A stretch of 64,000 nt of DNA from Sanguibacter hominis ATCC BAA-789 (GTDB lineage: Bacteria > Actinomycetota > Actinomycetes > Actinomycetales > Cellulomonadaceae), in NCBI RefSeq assembly GCF_012396185.1, contig NZ_JAAXOW010000001.1, forward strand, positions 372,001-436,000, in the 5' to 3' direction. How positions within the stretch are numbered: the stretch's first letter is position 1; the number at the start of each line of letters is the position of its first letter. The notes under the pieces are model-generated. The model ran no database searches. It worked only from the letters and a program-made list of their open reading frames with translations, and was not told where the DNA came from. The position numbers and the translations under genes were made by a program. Shown piece after piece: positions 1-7,686 of this stretch.

Positions 1-1
1 C

Positions 2-1126
2 GGCGCCTGGCTCGTGCACGCGGCGACGGGTGTCGCAGCCGTCGACGACCAGGTGTGCGACGACGCCGAGTGGCAGCGAGTCTGGGCGGTGCGGGCGTCC
101 GACCGCGACCGTTCGAGCGCATGGACGCCCGCGGTCGCGCGGGTCGACGACGTGCTCGTCGCGGTCAACGCAGGCGGCGACCCGCGCCGCGCCGTCGCGC
201 TGCGCGACCACGTCGCCGCGGACCTGCGGGCACAGGCCGCGCGGGAGCACGCGCCCGACGGCGTCGCACGGCACGGCGCGGGCGCGACGCCGCCCGCTCG
301 GGCGGTCCACTCGGGCGCCGGGACGACGACCAGCGGGACCGCACAGGGCGGCACCGTCGCCCTCGTCGGCGGCGGTCCCGGCGACGACGGCCTCCTGACC
401 GTGCGGGCACGCGAGCTGCTCGCGAGCGCGGACGTCGTCGTGATCGACAGGCTCGCCCCGCAGGGCGTCCTCGCAGACCTGCCCGCGCACGTCGAGGTCG
501 TCGACGTCGGCAAGTCCTCCGGGTTCCACCCCGTCCCGCAGGAGGAGATCAACGCGACGCTCGTGCGGCACGGGCTCGCCGGCAAGCGTGTCGTCCGCCT
601 CAAGGGAGGCGACCCGTACGTGTTCGGCCGCGGCGGCGAGGAGCTCGACGCGTGCGTCGCGGCAGGCCTCGAGGTCGAGGTGGTCCCGGGCGTCACGAGC
701 GCCATCTCCGTCCCCGCCGTCGCGGGCATTCCGCTGACGCACCGCAGCCTCTCGCGCGGGTTCACCGTCCTCACCGGGCACGCCGACGTCGGCCGTGTCC
801 CCGAGGCGACCGACCACACGCTGGTCCTGCTCATGGGCGTGCGCCGGCTCGGCACGACGTGCGCCGAGCTCATGGAGCGCGGACGCGACGCCGACACTCC
901 TGTCGCGGTGATCGAGGACGGGTTCGGGCCGCGGCAGCGGACGACGGTCGGCACGCTCGCGACGATCGCGGCACGCATCGCCGAGGCAGGCGTGCAGCCG
1001 CCGGCGATCGCCGTCGTCGGCCGTGTCGTGACACGCGCCCCCGAGTGGTCCGCCTGGACGGACCGGCCCCGCACGCAGGACGACGAGGCCAGGTCGGCGA
1101 CGAGCGACCCCTCGGACGCCTCGTGA
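2..1126 (+). CDS. cobA: Uroporphyrinogen-III C-methyltransferase with N-terminal siroheme-synthase-like region (5' partial)
   Basis: The reading frame is open to the left edge, so the true start lies outside; the first GTG at 14 reads as an internal Val. The first ~60 visible residues resemble the end of the precorrin-2 dehydrogenase (CysG N-terminal) Rossmann domain (VDDVLVAVNAGGDPRRAV). A Gly/Ala/Thr linker follows, then a full tetrapyrrole methylase domain from about residue 113: VALVGGGPGDDGLLTVRA, VVRLKGGDPYVFGRGGEE and VVPGVTSAISVPAVAGIPLT are the SUMT signatures. The family methylates uroporphyrinogen III to precorrin-2 with SAM, feeding sirohaem and cobalamin. The stop overlaps the next start by 4 nt (GTGA). 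Confidence 0.93.
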   Translation, partial: GAWLVHAATGVAAVDDQVCDDAEWQRVWAVRASDRDRSSAWTPAVARVDDVLVAVNAGGDPRRAVALRDHVAADLRAQAAREHAPDGVARHGAGATPPARAVHSGAGTTTSGTAQGGTVALVGGGPGDDGLLTVRARELLASADVVVIDRLAPQGVLADLPAHVEVVDVGKSSGFHPVPQEEINATLVRHGLAGKRVVRLKGGDPYVFGRGGEELDACVAAGLEVEVVPGVTSAISVPAVAGIPLTHRSLSRGFTVLTGHADVGRVPEATDHTLVLLMGVRRLGTTCAELMERGRDADTPVAVIEDGFGPRQRTTVGTLATIAARIAEAGVQPPAIAVVGRVVTRAPEWSAWTDRPRTQDDEARSATSDPSDAS

Positions 1127-1377
1127 GCACCGCAGAGCCCGCACCCTGGCGCGCGTGGACGCCGGGTACCCGGGTCATGGTCCGCCGTCGGATCGACGAC
1201 CCGGACCACCCCTACACCGACGTCCTCGGTGACGTCGTCACCAACGACGGGTCGGGTCTCGTGCTGCGCACCCGTCGCGGGGACGTCCACGTCCCGGGCG
1301 ACGCGATCGCGATCGGCAAGCCGATCCCGCCCGCCCCGGTGCGGAAAGCGCGTCCGGCTCCGGCGTCTGGCAACTGA
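1123..1377 (+). CDS. Small SH3-like-fold protein (hypothetical)
   Basis: 84 residues, GTG start inside the preceding stop (GTGA overlap), so it is translationally coupled to the methyltransferase gene. The sequence has the pattern W..G.RVMVRRRIDD......LGDVV..DG..LVLRTRRGDVHVPGDAI, resembling the N-terminal SH3-like domain found on actinobacterial GNAT acetyltransferases of the Rv0428c type, but no acetyltransferase domain follows. The Pro/Ala-rich tail looks unstructured. The gene assignment is good; the function is unknown and the fold is an inference from sequence pattern only. Confidence 0.7.
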   Translation: MSTAEPAPWRAWTPGTRVMVRRRIDDPDHPYTDVLGDVVTNDGSGLVLRTRRGDVHVPGDAIAIGKPIPPAPVRKARPAPASGN

Positions 1378-1455
1378 GCGTCCGAGGAGCGGTGCGCTGG
1401 CGCCGTCAGGCCGCGAGGCGCTTCGCTCCTGACCCGGGCGTGCTCGCGGTGGCGC

Positions 1456-2448
1456 TCAGGCAGGCGGGTACGTGACCCGCAGGGTCGCGGCGGCCGTGTC
1501 CGCGCCGACGACGAGCCCGGTCCGGGTCTCGCCGAGCAGACGCTCGCGCCAGTCGTCGCCGTCCAGCGTGACCACCGTGGCAGGGTCCTCGGGGGCTGCA
1601 ACCCGCGCCCCGGAACGCACCTCGGCGGCCGCGTCGAAGAACCCGCTCACCGGTTCGCCCGCCTCGAGGGCGTCGGCCAGGGCCGTGAGGTCGCCGACCG
1701 CGCGCCGCAGTACGGGCACGACCCCTGCCGCGTTGTCGACGACCATCGCCTCCGTGCGGCGCGGGTGCGTCCCCGCGACGCGCGTGCCGTCGCGGAACGA
1801 GCCCGCGGCGAGGGCGAGCGCGAGGTCGCGCACGTCGGCACTCCCGACGAGGCCGAGGATCTCGGTCGCGAGGACGTGCGGGACGTGGCTCACGAGCGCG
1901 ACCGCGGCGTCGTGCACCGCGGGCGTGGCGACGCGCGCGACGCCGCCGAGCGGTCCCGTGACGAGCGCAGCGACGCGCAGGAACGCGTCGCGGTCCGTGT
2001 CGGGCTCGATCGTGAGCGCCCACCGCGCCGCGTCGAGAAGGCTCGGGTCCGACGCCGCGTAGCCCGCCTGCTCGGTGCCTGCCATCGGGTGCGCACCCAC
2101 GAAGCGCGAGGACAGGCCGGCCGCGCGCACGACGTCGACGACCGCGACCTTGACGCTGCCCGCGTCCGTGACGACCGTCGCGCCGCGCACGTGCGCGGCG
2201 ACCTCGCCGATCACGTCAGCCATCGCGCGCAGCGGCGGCGCGAGCAGCAGGACGTCCGGCTCGGCGGCGCACAGGGACTCGATCGAGGCGTGCGGCACGA
2301 CGCCGTCGCGCTCTGCCGCCGCGAGCGCGGGTGCGCTCGGGTTCCAGGCGTGCACCTCGAGGCCCTGCGTGACGAGCCGTCGGGCGACCGAGCCGCCGAT
2401 GAGCCCGAGGGAGACGACGCCGACACGCCGCGCCGGGCCGGTCACCAC
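1456..2448 (-). CDS. tyrA: Prephenate dehydrogenase
   Basis: 330 residues. The N-terminal NAD(P)-binding fold has the glycine motif VSLGLIGGSVARRL near residues 12-25. It is followed by DAGSVK, the substrate-site histidine segment GAHPMAGTEQAGY and the helical domain motif SHVPHVLA, all typical of TyrA. The family oxidatively decarboxylates prephenate to 4-hydroxyphenylpyruvate for tyrosine synthesis. The GTG start lies within the last codons of pheA (7-nt overlap), making it the third gene of a coupled aromatic block. It is convergent with the small SH3-like gene; no strong hairpin was seen in the 78-nt gap. Confidence 0.95.
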   Translation of the reverse strand: MVTGPARRVGVVSLGLIGGSVARRLVTQGLEVHAWNPSAPALAAAERDGVVPHASIESLCAAEPDVLLLAPPLRAMADVIGEVAAHVRGATVVTDAGSVKVAVVDVVRAAGLSSRFVGAHPMAGTEQAGYAASDPSLLDAARWALTIEPDTDRDAFLRVAALVTGPLGGVARVATPAVHDAAVALVSHVPHVLATEILGLVGSADVRDLALALAAGSFRDGTRVAGTHPRRTEAMVVDNAAGVVPVLRRAVGDLTALADALEAGEPVSGFFDAAAEVRSGARVAAPEDPATVVTLDGDDWRERLLGETRTGLVVGADTAAATLRVTYPPA

Positions 2449-3404
2449 AGCAGCCCCCGGTCCGCGTCCGCGGCGGGCGCCCCACGCTGGACCGACGCTG
2501 CGGGTACGCGCGAGTCGTCAAAGCCCGCGTCCGACGACGTACGGTCCGGGAAGACACCGAGCGTCTTGAGCGAGTCCCCCGCCTCGAGGAGCTGCTCGAG
2601 CAGGGTGCGGACGTGCGGCTCCCACGGCGCGCCGTCGAGCGTCACGACGAACACGTACGTGCCCTCCTGCGCCTTGAGCGGTCGCGTGATCAGGCTCGAC
2701 ATGTTGACACCGCGCTCGCCGAACGCCGCCGTGATGCGGGCGAGGACGCCCGGCCCGGTGACGTGCGGGGTGATCGCGAGCATCGTCCGCCACCCGGCCA
2801 CCGCGCCCGAGGCACGTGCTGCCGCGAGCTCGGCGCGCGCGACGTCGCGGCGCGTGAGCGCGAGGAAGCGGGTACGCCCTCCCGCGAAGTCCTGCACCGC
2901 CGACGCGAGCGTGTGCAGGCCGTACAGCTCGGCGCACAGCGACGGACCGAGCGCGACCTGGTGCGGCTCGACGTCGCGGCACGCGGCCGCGTTCGACGAC
3001 GCCGGGACCGGCCGCAGGCCGCGTGCCGCGATCCACGCGGCGCACTGCGCGAGGCCGTGCGGGTGTGCCGTCACCTCGGTCAGGTCGGTCGCGCCCGGGC
3101 GGGTCAGGGCGTCGAAAGAGATGTCGAGCGTGACCTCGTCGACGGCGACGACGTCGCGTGCGGCGACGATCGCGTCGAGCGACGGCACGACGTACCCCTC
3201 GACCGAGCTCTCGATCGCCACGACCCCCGTGCTCACCGCGCCCGACGCGACGGCGTCGTACACGTCGGTCACCGTCGCGAGAGGCACGGGCGTCCCGCGC
3301 TCCCCGAGCGCGAGCGCCGCGGCGTGCGTGAACGTGCCCTCCGGACCGAGGTACGCGAGACGAGCGGCCGCCGTGGTCGCGGTCTCGGAGGCCGCGACGG
3401 TCAC
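2442..3404 (-). CDS. pheA: Prephenate dehydratase with ACT domain
   Basis: 320 residues. The start is the GTG at 3404, which overlaps the upstream stop (GTGA) and lies just before the conserved AYLGPEGTFTHAAALAL motif; longer in-frame extensions are non-coding shadow. Lobe motifs IESSVEGYVVPSLD and HPHGLAQCAAWI are present, as is the catalytic Thr-Arg-Phe in GGRTRFLALTRR. The C-terminal ACT domain (HVTGPGVLARITAAFGERGVN) would bind phenylalanine for feedback control. The family converts prephenate to phenylpyruvate. The upstream gene is a degenerate paralogue of the same family. Confidence 0.95.
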   Translation of the reverse strand: MTVAASETATTAAARLAYLGPEGTFTHAAALALGERGTPVPLATVTDVYDAVASGAVSTGVVAIESSVEGYVVPSLDAIVAARDVVAVDEVTLDISFDALTRPGATDLTEVTAHPHGLAQCAAWIAARGLRPVPASSNAAACRDVEPHQVALGPSLCAELYGLHTLASAVQDFAGGRTRFLALTRRDVARAELAAARASGAVAGWRTMLAITPHVTGPGVLARITAAFGERGVNMSSLITRPLKAQEGTYVFVVTLDGAPWEPHVRTLLEQLLEAGDSLKTLGVFPDRTSSDAGFDDSRVPAASVQRGAPAADADRGLLW

Positions 3405-4285
3405 AGCGGTCGCGCCCAGCGCGGCTCGACCGCGTCCGCACCCGGCGCGAAGTCGCTGCCTGCCATGACCGCGAGCACGCGGTGCGCGACGCCGTGGTCC
3501 TGGAGCGCGGCTCGCAGCCCCCGCAGCGCCGCGGAGCCGTCGCACCGGAACGACGCGAGGAAGAGGTGCGGTCCTGCGACGGACTGCTGCGAACGCAGGT
3601 GGTCGAGGTCGAAGCCGGCCCCGGCGATCAGGCCGAGCGTCGACTGCAGGGAGCCGCGGTGGTCGTCCCGCGGACCGAACGCGAGCCACACCTGCGCCGG
3701 CGCGGTGAAGTCGACGGGCGTGCTGACCGGCTCGACGAGCCCGAACCACAGCGGGGGCAGCTCGGCGAGGCGCTCAGACCCGGGCACCTCGTGGAAGCCC
3801 GCGGGGATCAGGGCGCGCTCGGCGACCGACCGTTCGACGACGATCGACCCGGCCTCCCCGGCGAGAGCGACGCGCTCCTCGAGCGGGGTGCGCGTCGGCA
3901 CGAGGTGCGGGCTCGCGCCCATCGACCGGACGACGTGCCGGCAGTCGCGCATGGCCGCCTCGTCGACGACGACGTGGTCGCTCACCTCGGCGGCCCGGCT
4001 CACCCACACCCACTCCGGGGTGACCGCGACCGCCGACGTCACGCGCAGGTCGGGGGCAGCCGCGAGGAGCGCGCGCTCGAGCCCGTGGTCCGGCTGCGTC
4101 GGGTGCCCGATGTGCATGATCGCCCGCAGGTCGCTGATGCGGGCGACGGTCGCGAGGGCGGCCGTCATCGACCCGAGGTCAAGGACGTCGCTCAGCTCGT
4201 CGCGGTTGTGCGGGACGTCCCAGCCGCCGATCCGTGCCGCGGCGAGCACGTGCGCAGCCGACTCCCGTTCGCTCCGTCCGAGCAT
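3401..4285 (-). CDS. Prephenate-dehydratase-like paralogue lacking the catalytic motif, with divergent ACT domain
   Basis: 294 residues; the start ATG at 4285 has a good ribosome site (GGAGG) 6-10 nt upstream. It reads as a stretched version of PheA. DHGLERALLAAAPDLRVTSA aligns by eye with the lobe that holds ESSVEG, and DHVVVDEAAMRDCRHVVRSM with HPHGLAQCAAWI. PPLWFGLVEP falls where TRFLAL should be, so the Thr-Arg-Phe triad is gone. Residues from about 200 (VWLAFGPRDDHRGSLQSTLG) look like an ACT domain without the PGVL and ESRP ligand motifs. It overlaps pheA by 4 nt. A regulatory or partner role for PheA/TyrA is inference; catalysis is unlikely. Confidence 0.75.
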   Translation of the reverse strand: MLGRSERESAAHVLAAARIGGWDVPHNRDELSDVLDLGSMTAALATVARISDLRAIMHIGHPTQPDHGLERALLAAAPDLRVTSAVAVTPEWVWVSRAAEVSDHVVVDEAAMRDCRHVVRSMGASPHLVPTRTPLEERVALAGEAGSIVVERSVAERALIPAGFHEVPGSERLAELPPLWFGLVEPVSTPVDFTAPAQVWLAFGPRDDHRGSLQSTLGLIAGAGFDLDHLRSQQSVAGPHLFLASFRCDGSAALRGLRAALQDHGVAHRVLAVMAGSDFAPGADAVEPRWARPL

Positions 4286-4333
4286 GAACGTCCTCCAGTT
4301 CGTGGGTCGCGCAGAGTCTAGCCGCGCGCGCCC

Positions 4334-6097
4334 TCAGTCCTTCTTCTTGTCCGAGGGCGCCTTGCCGCACACGACCGCGTTCTGCGGGTTGTAGCGCCAC
4401 GTGCGCGGCTCGTCCTTGACCAGCTCGTCCCCGAGGTACACCTTGCGCGTGACCGTCACGGTGAACCCGGGGCTCCCGGCGCCCTGCGCGATGCAGCCGG
4501 GCGCCGTCGAGTACTTCGTCGTCGGGCTCACGACGCCGCTCCGGGGCGTCGTCGTCGACTCGACCCGGTAGTGCGGCGTGCTCCACGCACGGACGGTGAC
4601 CTGGCCGTCCTTGACGTAGGCCTGCAGCAGGATGCCGTAGGGCGTGTCGTTCTTGAAGCGCATGTCGATCGACCCGACGTAGATCGTCGCCTCTCGCCCT
4701 TCCGGGTACCGGGAGAAGTAGTAGCTGTGCGGGCGGTGCTCGACGTCCTCGATGCCGAGCAGGTACCCGACGTTGTACGTCGTGGTCGCCATCTGCGACA
4801 GGCCTCCGCCGACGCCCTCGGTCAGCTGCCCGTTGTTGACGATGCCTGCGGCCTGGTAGCCGCCCTCGGCCGTGATCGGGCTGAGCGTCTCGGTGAGCGA
4901 CCATGTCTCGCCCGGGAGGACGAGCTGGCCGGTGACGCGCTCGGCGCCGAGCTTGAGGTTGTGGATGCGCGCCGCAGAGCTCACCCCGAGCGGGGTCGAG
5001 AACTTTGCGACGACCTCCTTGATGCCGAGCGCCTCGAGCTTCTCCTTGCTCTCCTGCGCGTCGACGGGGACGAGCTCGACGCGCGCCGTGCGGTCGCCTC
5101 CTGTCGTGGCAGCCGCCAGGACGGCGGCAGCGAGGCCCTCGCGGTCGAGGCCGAGACCGGAGTCGCCGCCCTCGAGCACAGGCTTGCCCTTGACGAACAC
5201 GAACTTCGCGTCGGCGGCCTTCTTCTCGAGGTCCGTCGTCCGGTCGATCACCGCGTCGGCGACGAGGTCCTTGTCGAGCTGCAGCTGAAGGTTGCCGTCC
5301 GCGGGGACGAAGCTTGCGGAGGACGCGAGCACGGAGATCGGCAGCTCGGCCTGCTGCCCTGCGACCTCGACGCGCACGGGCGCGGAGACGAGGCTGCGGC
5401 CGAGGGCGAGGGCGGCGTCCGTCTCCTCCTGCGTGACCGTCGGCTCGCTCGTGACGACGGGGAGGGCGAGGGGGCCGTCGGCCGTGAGCCAACCCGTCAC
5501 GACGACCTCGCGCGCAGCCTCGACGTCGACGTCGGAGCCCGACGCGGCCGGGGTCGCCGAGACCTGGCCGTCCGCGAAGACGACCGCCCCGTCGACGGGC
5601 TCGACACGCAGCGCCTCGGCTGCTGCCGTGAGCTCGGCGTCGAGGGCGGCGTCGTCGACCGTGGTGCGCGGCGTCACGTCGTCGCCACCGACGAGCGTGT
5701 GCCACAGGTGTGCGGGCGACAGCCCGAACCCGACGAGGCCGTCGACCGTGCCCGCCGCGTCGAGCCCGAGCCCCGCACTCTCCGGGTCGATCTCCGCGGC
5801 GTTCCCGCCCGCCTCGACAGGGATGGGCGAGGTCAGGCGTTCCGCGAGCCCGGCCTCGAGGGCCGCGGTCGCGTCTTCCGCGCTCTTCCCGCCGATCTCG
5901 ACACCCGCGACGGTCGTGCCGCGCGGGACCTTGTCCGCGACAGCCCACTGGCCGGCGACGTACAGACCGACGAGCACGACCAGCCCGATGCCCGTCCACA
6001 TGAGGACCTTGGGGGTGCGGCTGCGGCGGGGCTCCTCCGGCTCGAACCCGTCCAGCGGGGACGCCTCCGGCCTGGTCGTCTCGTCGCTCTTCGCCAT
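4334..6097 (-). CDS. VanW family membrane-anchored protein
   Basis: 587 residues from the ATG at 6097; a GTG three bases earlier is the alternative. A basic, acidic-rich N-tail is followed by one membrane helix near residues 31-52 (VLMWTGIGLVVLVGLYVAG) and a large extracytoplasmic part. Two repeated regions resemble the putative peptidoglycan-binding YoaR-like domain. The C-terminal VanW domain (VKFSTPLGVSSAARIHNLKLG-type, then VGGGLSQMATTTYNVGYLLG and RHPHSYYFSRYPEGREAT-type motifs) ends in a Lys/Asp tail. The family occurs in vancomycin-resistance clusters and generally in Gram-positives; its molecular function is unproven. It probably acts at the cell wall. Confidence 0.88.
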   Translation of the reverse strand: MAKSDETTRPEASPLDGFEPEEPRRSRTPKVLMWTGIGLVVLVGLYVAGQWAVADKVPRGTTVAGVEIGGKSAEDATAALEAGLAERLTSPIPVEAGGNAAEIDPESAGLGLDAAGTVDGLVGFGLSPAHLWHTLVGGDDVTPRTTVDDAALDAELTAAAEALRVEPVDGAVVFADGQVSATPAASGSDVDVEAAREVVVTGWLTADGPLALPVVTSEPTVTQEETDAALALGRSLVSAPVRVEVAGQQAELPISVLASSASFVPADGNLQLQLDKDLVADAVIDRTTDLEKKAADAKFVFVKGKPVLEGGDSGLGLDREGLAAAVLAAATTGGDRTARVELVPVDAQESKEKLEALGIKEVVAKFSTPLGVSSAARIHNLKLGAERVTGQLVLPGETWSLTETLSPITAEGGYQAAGIVNNGQLTEGVGGGLSQMATTTYNVGYLLGIEDVEHRPHSYYFSRYPEGREATIYVGSIDMRFKNDTPYGILLQAYVKDGQVTVRAWSTPHYRVESTTTPRSGVVSPTTKYSTAPGCIAQGAGSPGFTVTVTRKVYLGDELVKDEPRTWRYNPQNAVVCGKAPSDKKKD

Positions 6098-6180
6098 CAC
6101 ACGCGCCCCACTATCTGCTAGAACGTCCGCGGCGCGACTCCTGGCTCCCCGCAGGTACCGACGGACGTGTTACATCGTAA

Positions 6181-6195
6181 GGGCGCGCGGCGCCC
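6181..6195 (-). terminator. Small GC hairpin after the DUF6113 gene
   Basis: GGGCGC, loop GCG, GCGCCC: a perfect 6-bp stem located 5 nt beyond the stop of the gene ending at 6201. No U-tract follows. It is probably a weak terminator for the mshB operon. Confidence 0.4.
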
Positions 6196-6200
6196 GTTCC

Positions 6201-6638
6201 TCACGCGTCTTGCTGTGCGTCGCGATCTCGCCACGGGACCTCCGCGAACCATCGCCGGGGGGCGAGCAGCGGGGCGAGGACGGCGACGAGACCGCCGTAG
6301 ACCCAGACGTAGCCGATCGTCGCGGCCGGAACGAGGACGTCGCCGCCCGGACCTCCTGCCGAGAGCAGCTGGACGGCGATCATCCACCCGGCGCCAGCCG
6401 CGAGGAGCGAGCCCGCCCCCGCCGCCGCCCGGGCGACCGTGCAGACCGCGAGCAGGGTCACGAGCGCGGCGACGACGCCCCACGGCGGCGCGCTGCGGTG
6501 GGCGATCGTGCCCACGAGCCCGACGATCGCACCGAGCACGAAGCACACGGCCCACGCGGTGAGGGCCCCCGGCGCGAACAGGGGGACGGCAGACACCGCC
6601 GGGCTGGTCGGTTCGGGCTTCCTGGTCATGTCCGTCAC
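6201..6638 (-). CDS. DUF6113-type small integral membrane protein
   Basis: 145 residues. The GTG start at 6638 overlaps the mshB stop by 4 nt (GTGA). Four hydrophobic stretches are visible: LTAWAVCFVLGAIVGLVG, VVAALVTLLAVCTVARAAA, LLAAGAGWMIAVQLLS and IGYVWVYGGLVAVLAPLL. The last precedes a short charged cytoplasmic tail. Proteins of this look (DUF6113) are commonly found directly behind mshB in actinobacteria, and the tight coupling here repeats that. The function is unknown; a link to mycothiol metabolism is suggested only by neighbourhood. Confidence 0.8.
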   Translation of the reverse strand: MTDMTRKPEPTSPAVSAVPLFAPGALTAWAVCFVLGAIVGLVGTIAHRSAPPWGVVAALVTLLAVCTVARAAAGAGSLLAAGAGWMIAVQLLSAGGPGGDVLVPAATIGYVWVYGGLVAVLAPLLAPRRWFAEVPWRDRDAQQDA

Positions 6639-7591
6639 GCTACCGCGCGCACGCCGGGGACGGCCGCACCGGCCAGGACGCGCCTGAGGGCGCTCCGGTC
6701 ACCCGCGAGGAGCGCATAGCCCTCGGTCGAGGGGATCGCTGCAAGGACGTCGTTGCTGAGCGCGTACGCCCCGAGGACCGTCGCGCCGTCGGGCGCAGGC
6801 GTCACCGCCTGCACCTGGGTCCCGTGTGCGCGCAGCGCGCCCGTCACGGCGCCGAGGACGGGGCGCACGTCGACCTCCAGCACGACGTCGCGGTCGTCGC
6901 TCGCGACCGCGGGCAGGTCCGCGTCGGGGTCGGGGGCCACGAGCCCCGCGGCGGCTGCGAGGTCGCGCGCCCACGTCTCGCCGGCGAGCGCACGCCGCTG
7001 GGCACGCAGGGCCTCGGTCGGGACGGTCGGGCACAGCAGCAGCGGCACGTCCGCGCCCGTCTCGGCGAGACGCGGGGCCGCGATCTCGAGCGCTCGCACG
7101 GTGATCTCGTGGGCCCGGACGTGGTCGGGGTGACCGTAGCCCCCGCCGGCGTCGTACGTCACGACGACCGCGGGCCGCTGCTCGACGACGAGCTCGGCGA
7201 GGTGCGCCGCTGCCGTGTCGAGCCGGACGGAGACGAGCGCTCCCGGCGGGACGTCGTCGGGCAGGCCAGCGGTGCCGGCGACGGCGCCGACCCATGCCAT
7301 GCCCGAGTCCTCGTACCTGCTGCCCCCTCCCGGGGCGAGGGCGTCGAGGAAGTGGTGCTCCTGGACGCCCAGGACGGCGAGGGCTGCCGCGATCTCCTGC
7401 TCACGGTGCGCGGCGAGCGCAGGTCCGTCGCCCTCGAGGTGCGCGAGCGGCGCCCCGATGACCTCGCCACGCTCCCCGCGCGTGCAGGTCACGAGCGTGA
7501 CAGGACGACCCGCCCGGGACCACGCCGCCAGGAGGGCGCCGTTCGAGAGGGTCTCGTCGTCAGGGTGCGCGTGCACCGCGAGCAGCCGCAC
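6635..7591 (-). CDS. mshB: N-acetyl-1-D-myo-inositol-2-amino-2-deoxy-alpha-D-glucopyranoside deacetylase (mycothiol synthesis)
   Basis: 318 residues of the PIG-L/LmbE fold. The zinc motif AHPDDE is at residues 8-13 and the distal ligand motif GHPDH appears in the middle; TCTRGERGEV and LLCPTVPTEALR match MshB rather than the mycothiol conjugate amidase Mca. MshB removes acetate from GlcNAc-Ins to give GlcN-Ins, the second step of mycothiol synthesis, in the cytoplasm. The next gene is translationally coupled. A 15-bp hairpin separates it from typA, so it probably has its own promoter in the 95-nt gap, although read-through is possible. Confidence 0.93.
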   Translation of the reverse strand: MRLLAVHAHPDDETLSNGALLAAWSRAGRPVTLVTCTRGERGEVIGAPLAHLEGDGPALAAHREQEIAAALAVLGVQEHHFLDALAPGGGSRYEDSGMAWVGAVAGTAGLPDDVPPGALVSVRLDTAAAHLAELVVEQRPAVVVTYDAGGGYGHPDHVRAHEITVRALEIAAPRLAETGADVPLLLCPTVPTEALRAQRRALAGETWARDLAAAAGLVAPDPDADLPAVASDDRDVVLEVDVRPVLGAVTGALRAHGTQVQAVTPAPDGATVLGAYALSNDVLAAIPSTEGYALLAGDRSALRRVLAGAAVPGVRAVA

Positions 7592-7624
7592 GTCTCCTCC
7601 TCAGCGCCTCGCGGCGCGTAGCAC

Positions 7625-7658
7625 GCGACCTCCGGCCCTCAAGAGGGCCGGAGGTCGC
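7625..7658 (-). terminator. Strong hairpin terminator after typA
   Basis: A perfect 15-bp stem (7625-7639 with 7644-7658) closes a 4-nt loop CAAG, starting about 30 nt past the typA stop. No U-tract is present. A second 7-bp hairpin (7665-7681, loop GTC) lies between it and typA. Confidence 0.8.
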
Positions 7659-7686
7659 ACGGGTGCCCGTCGTCGACGGGCGGTTC

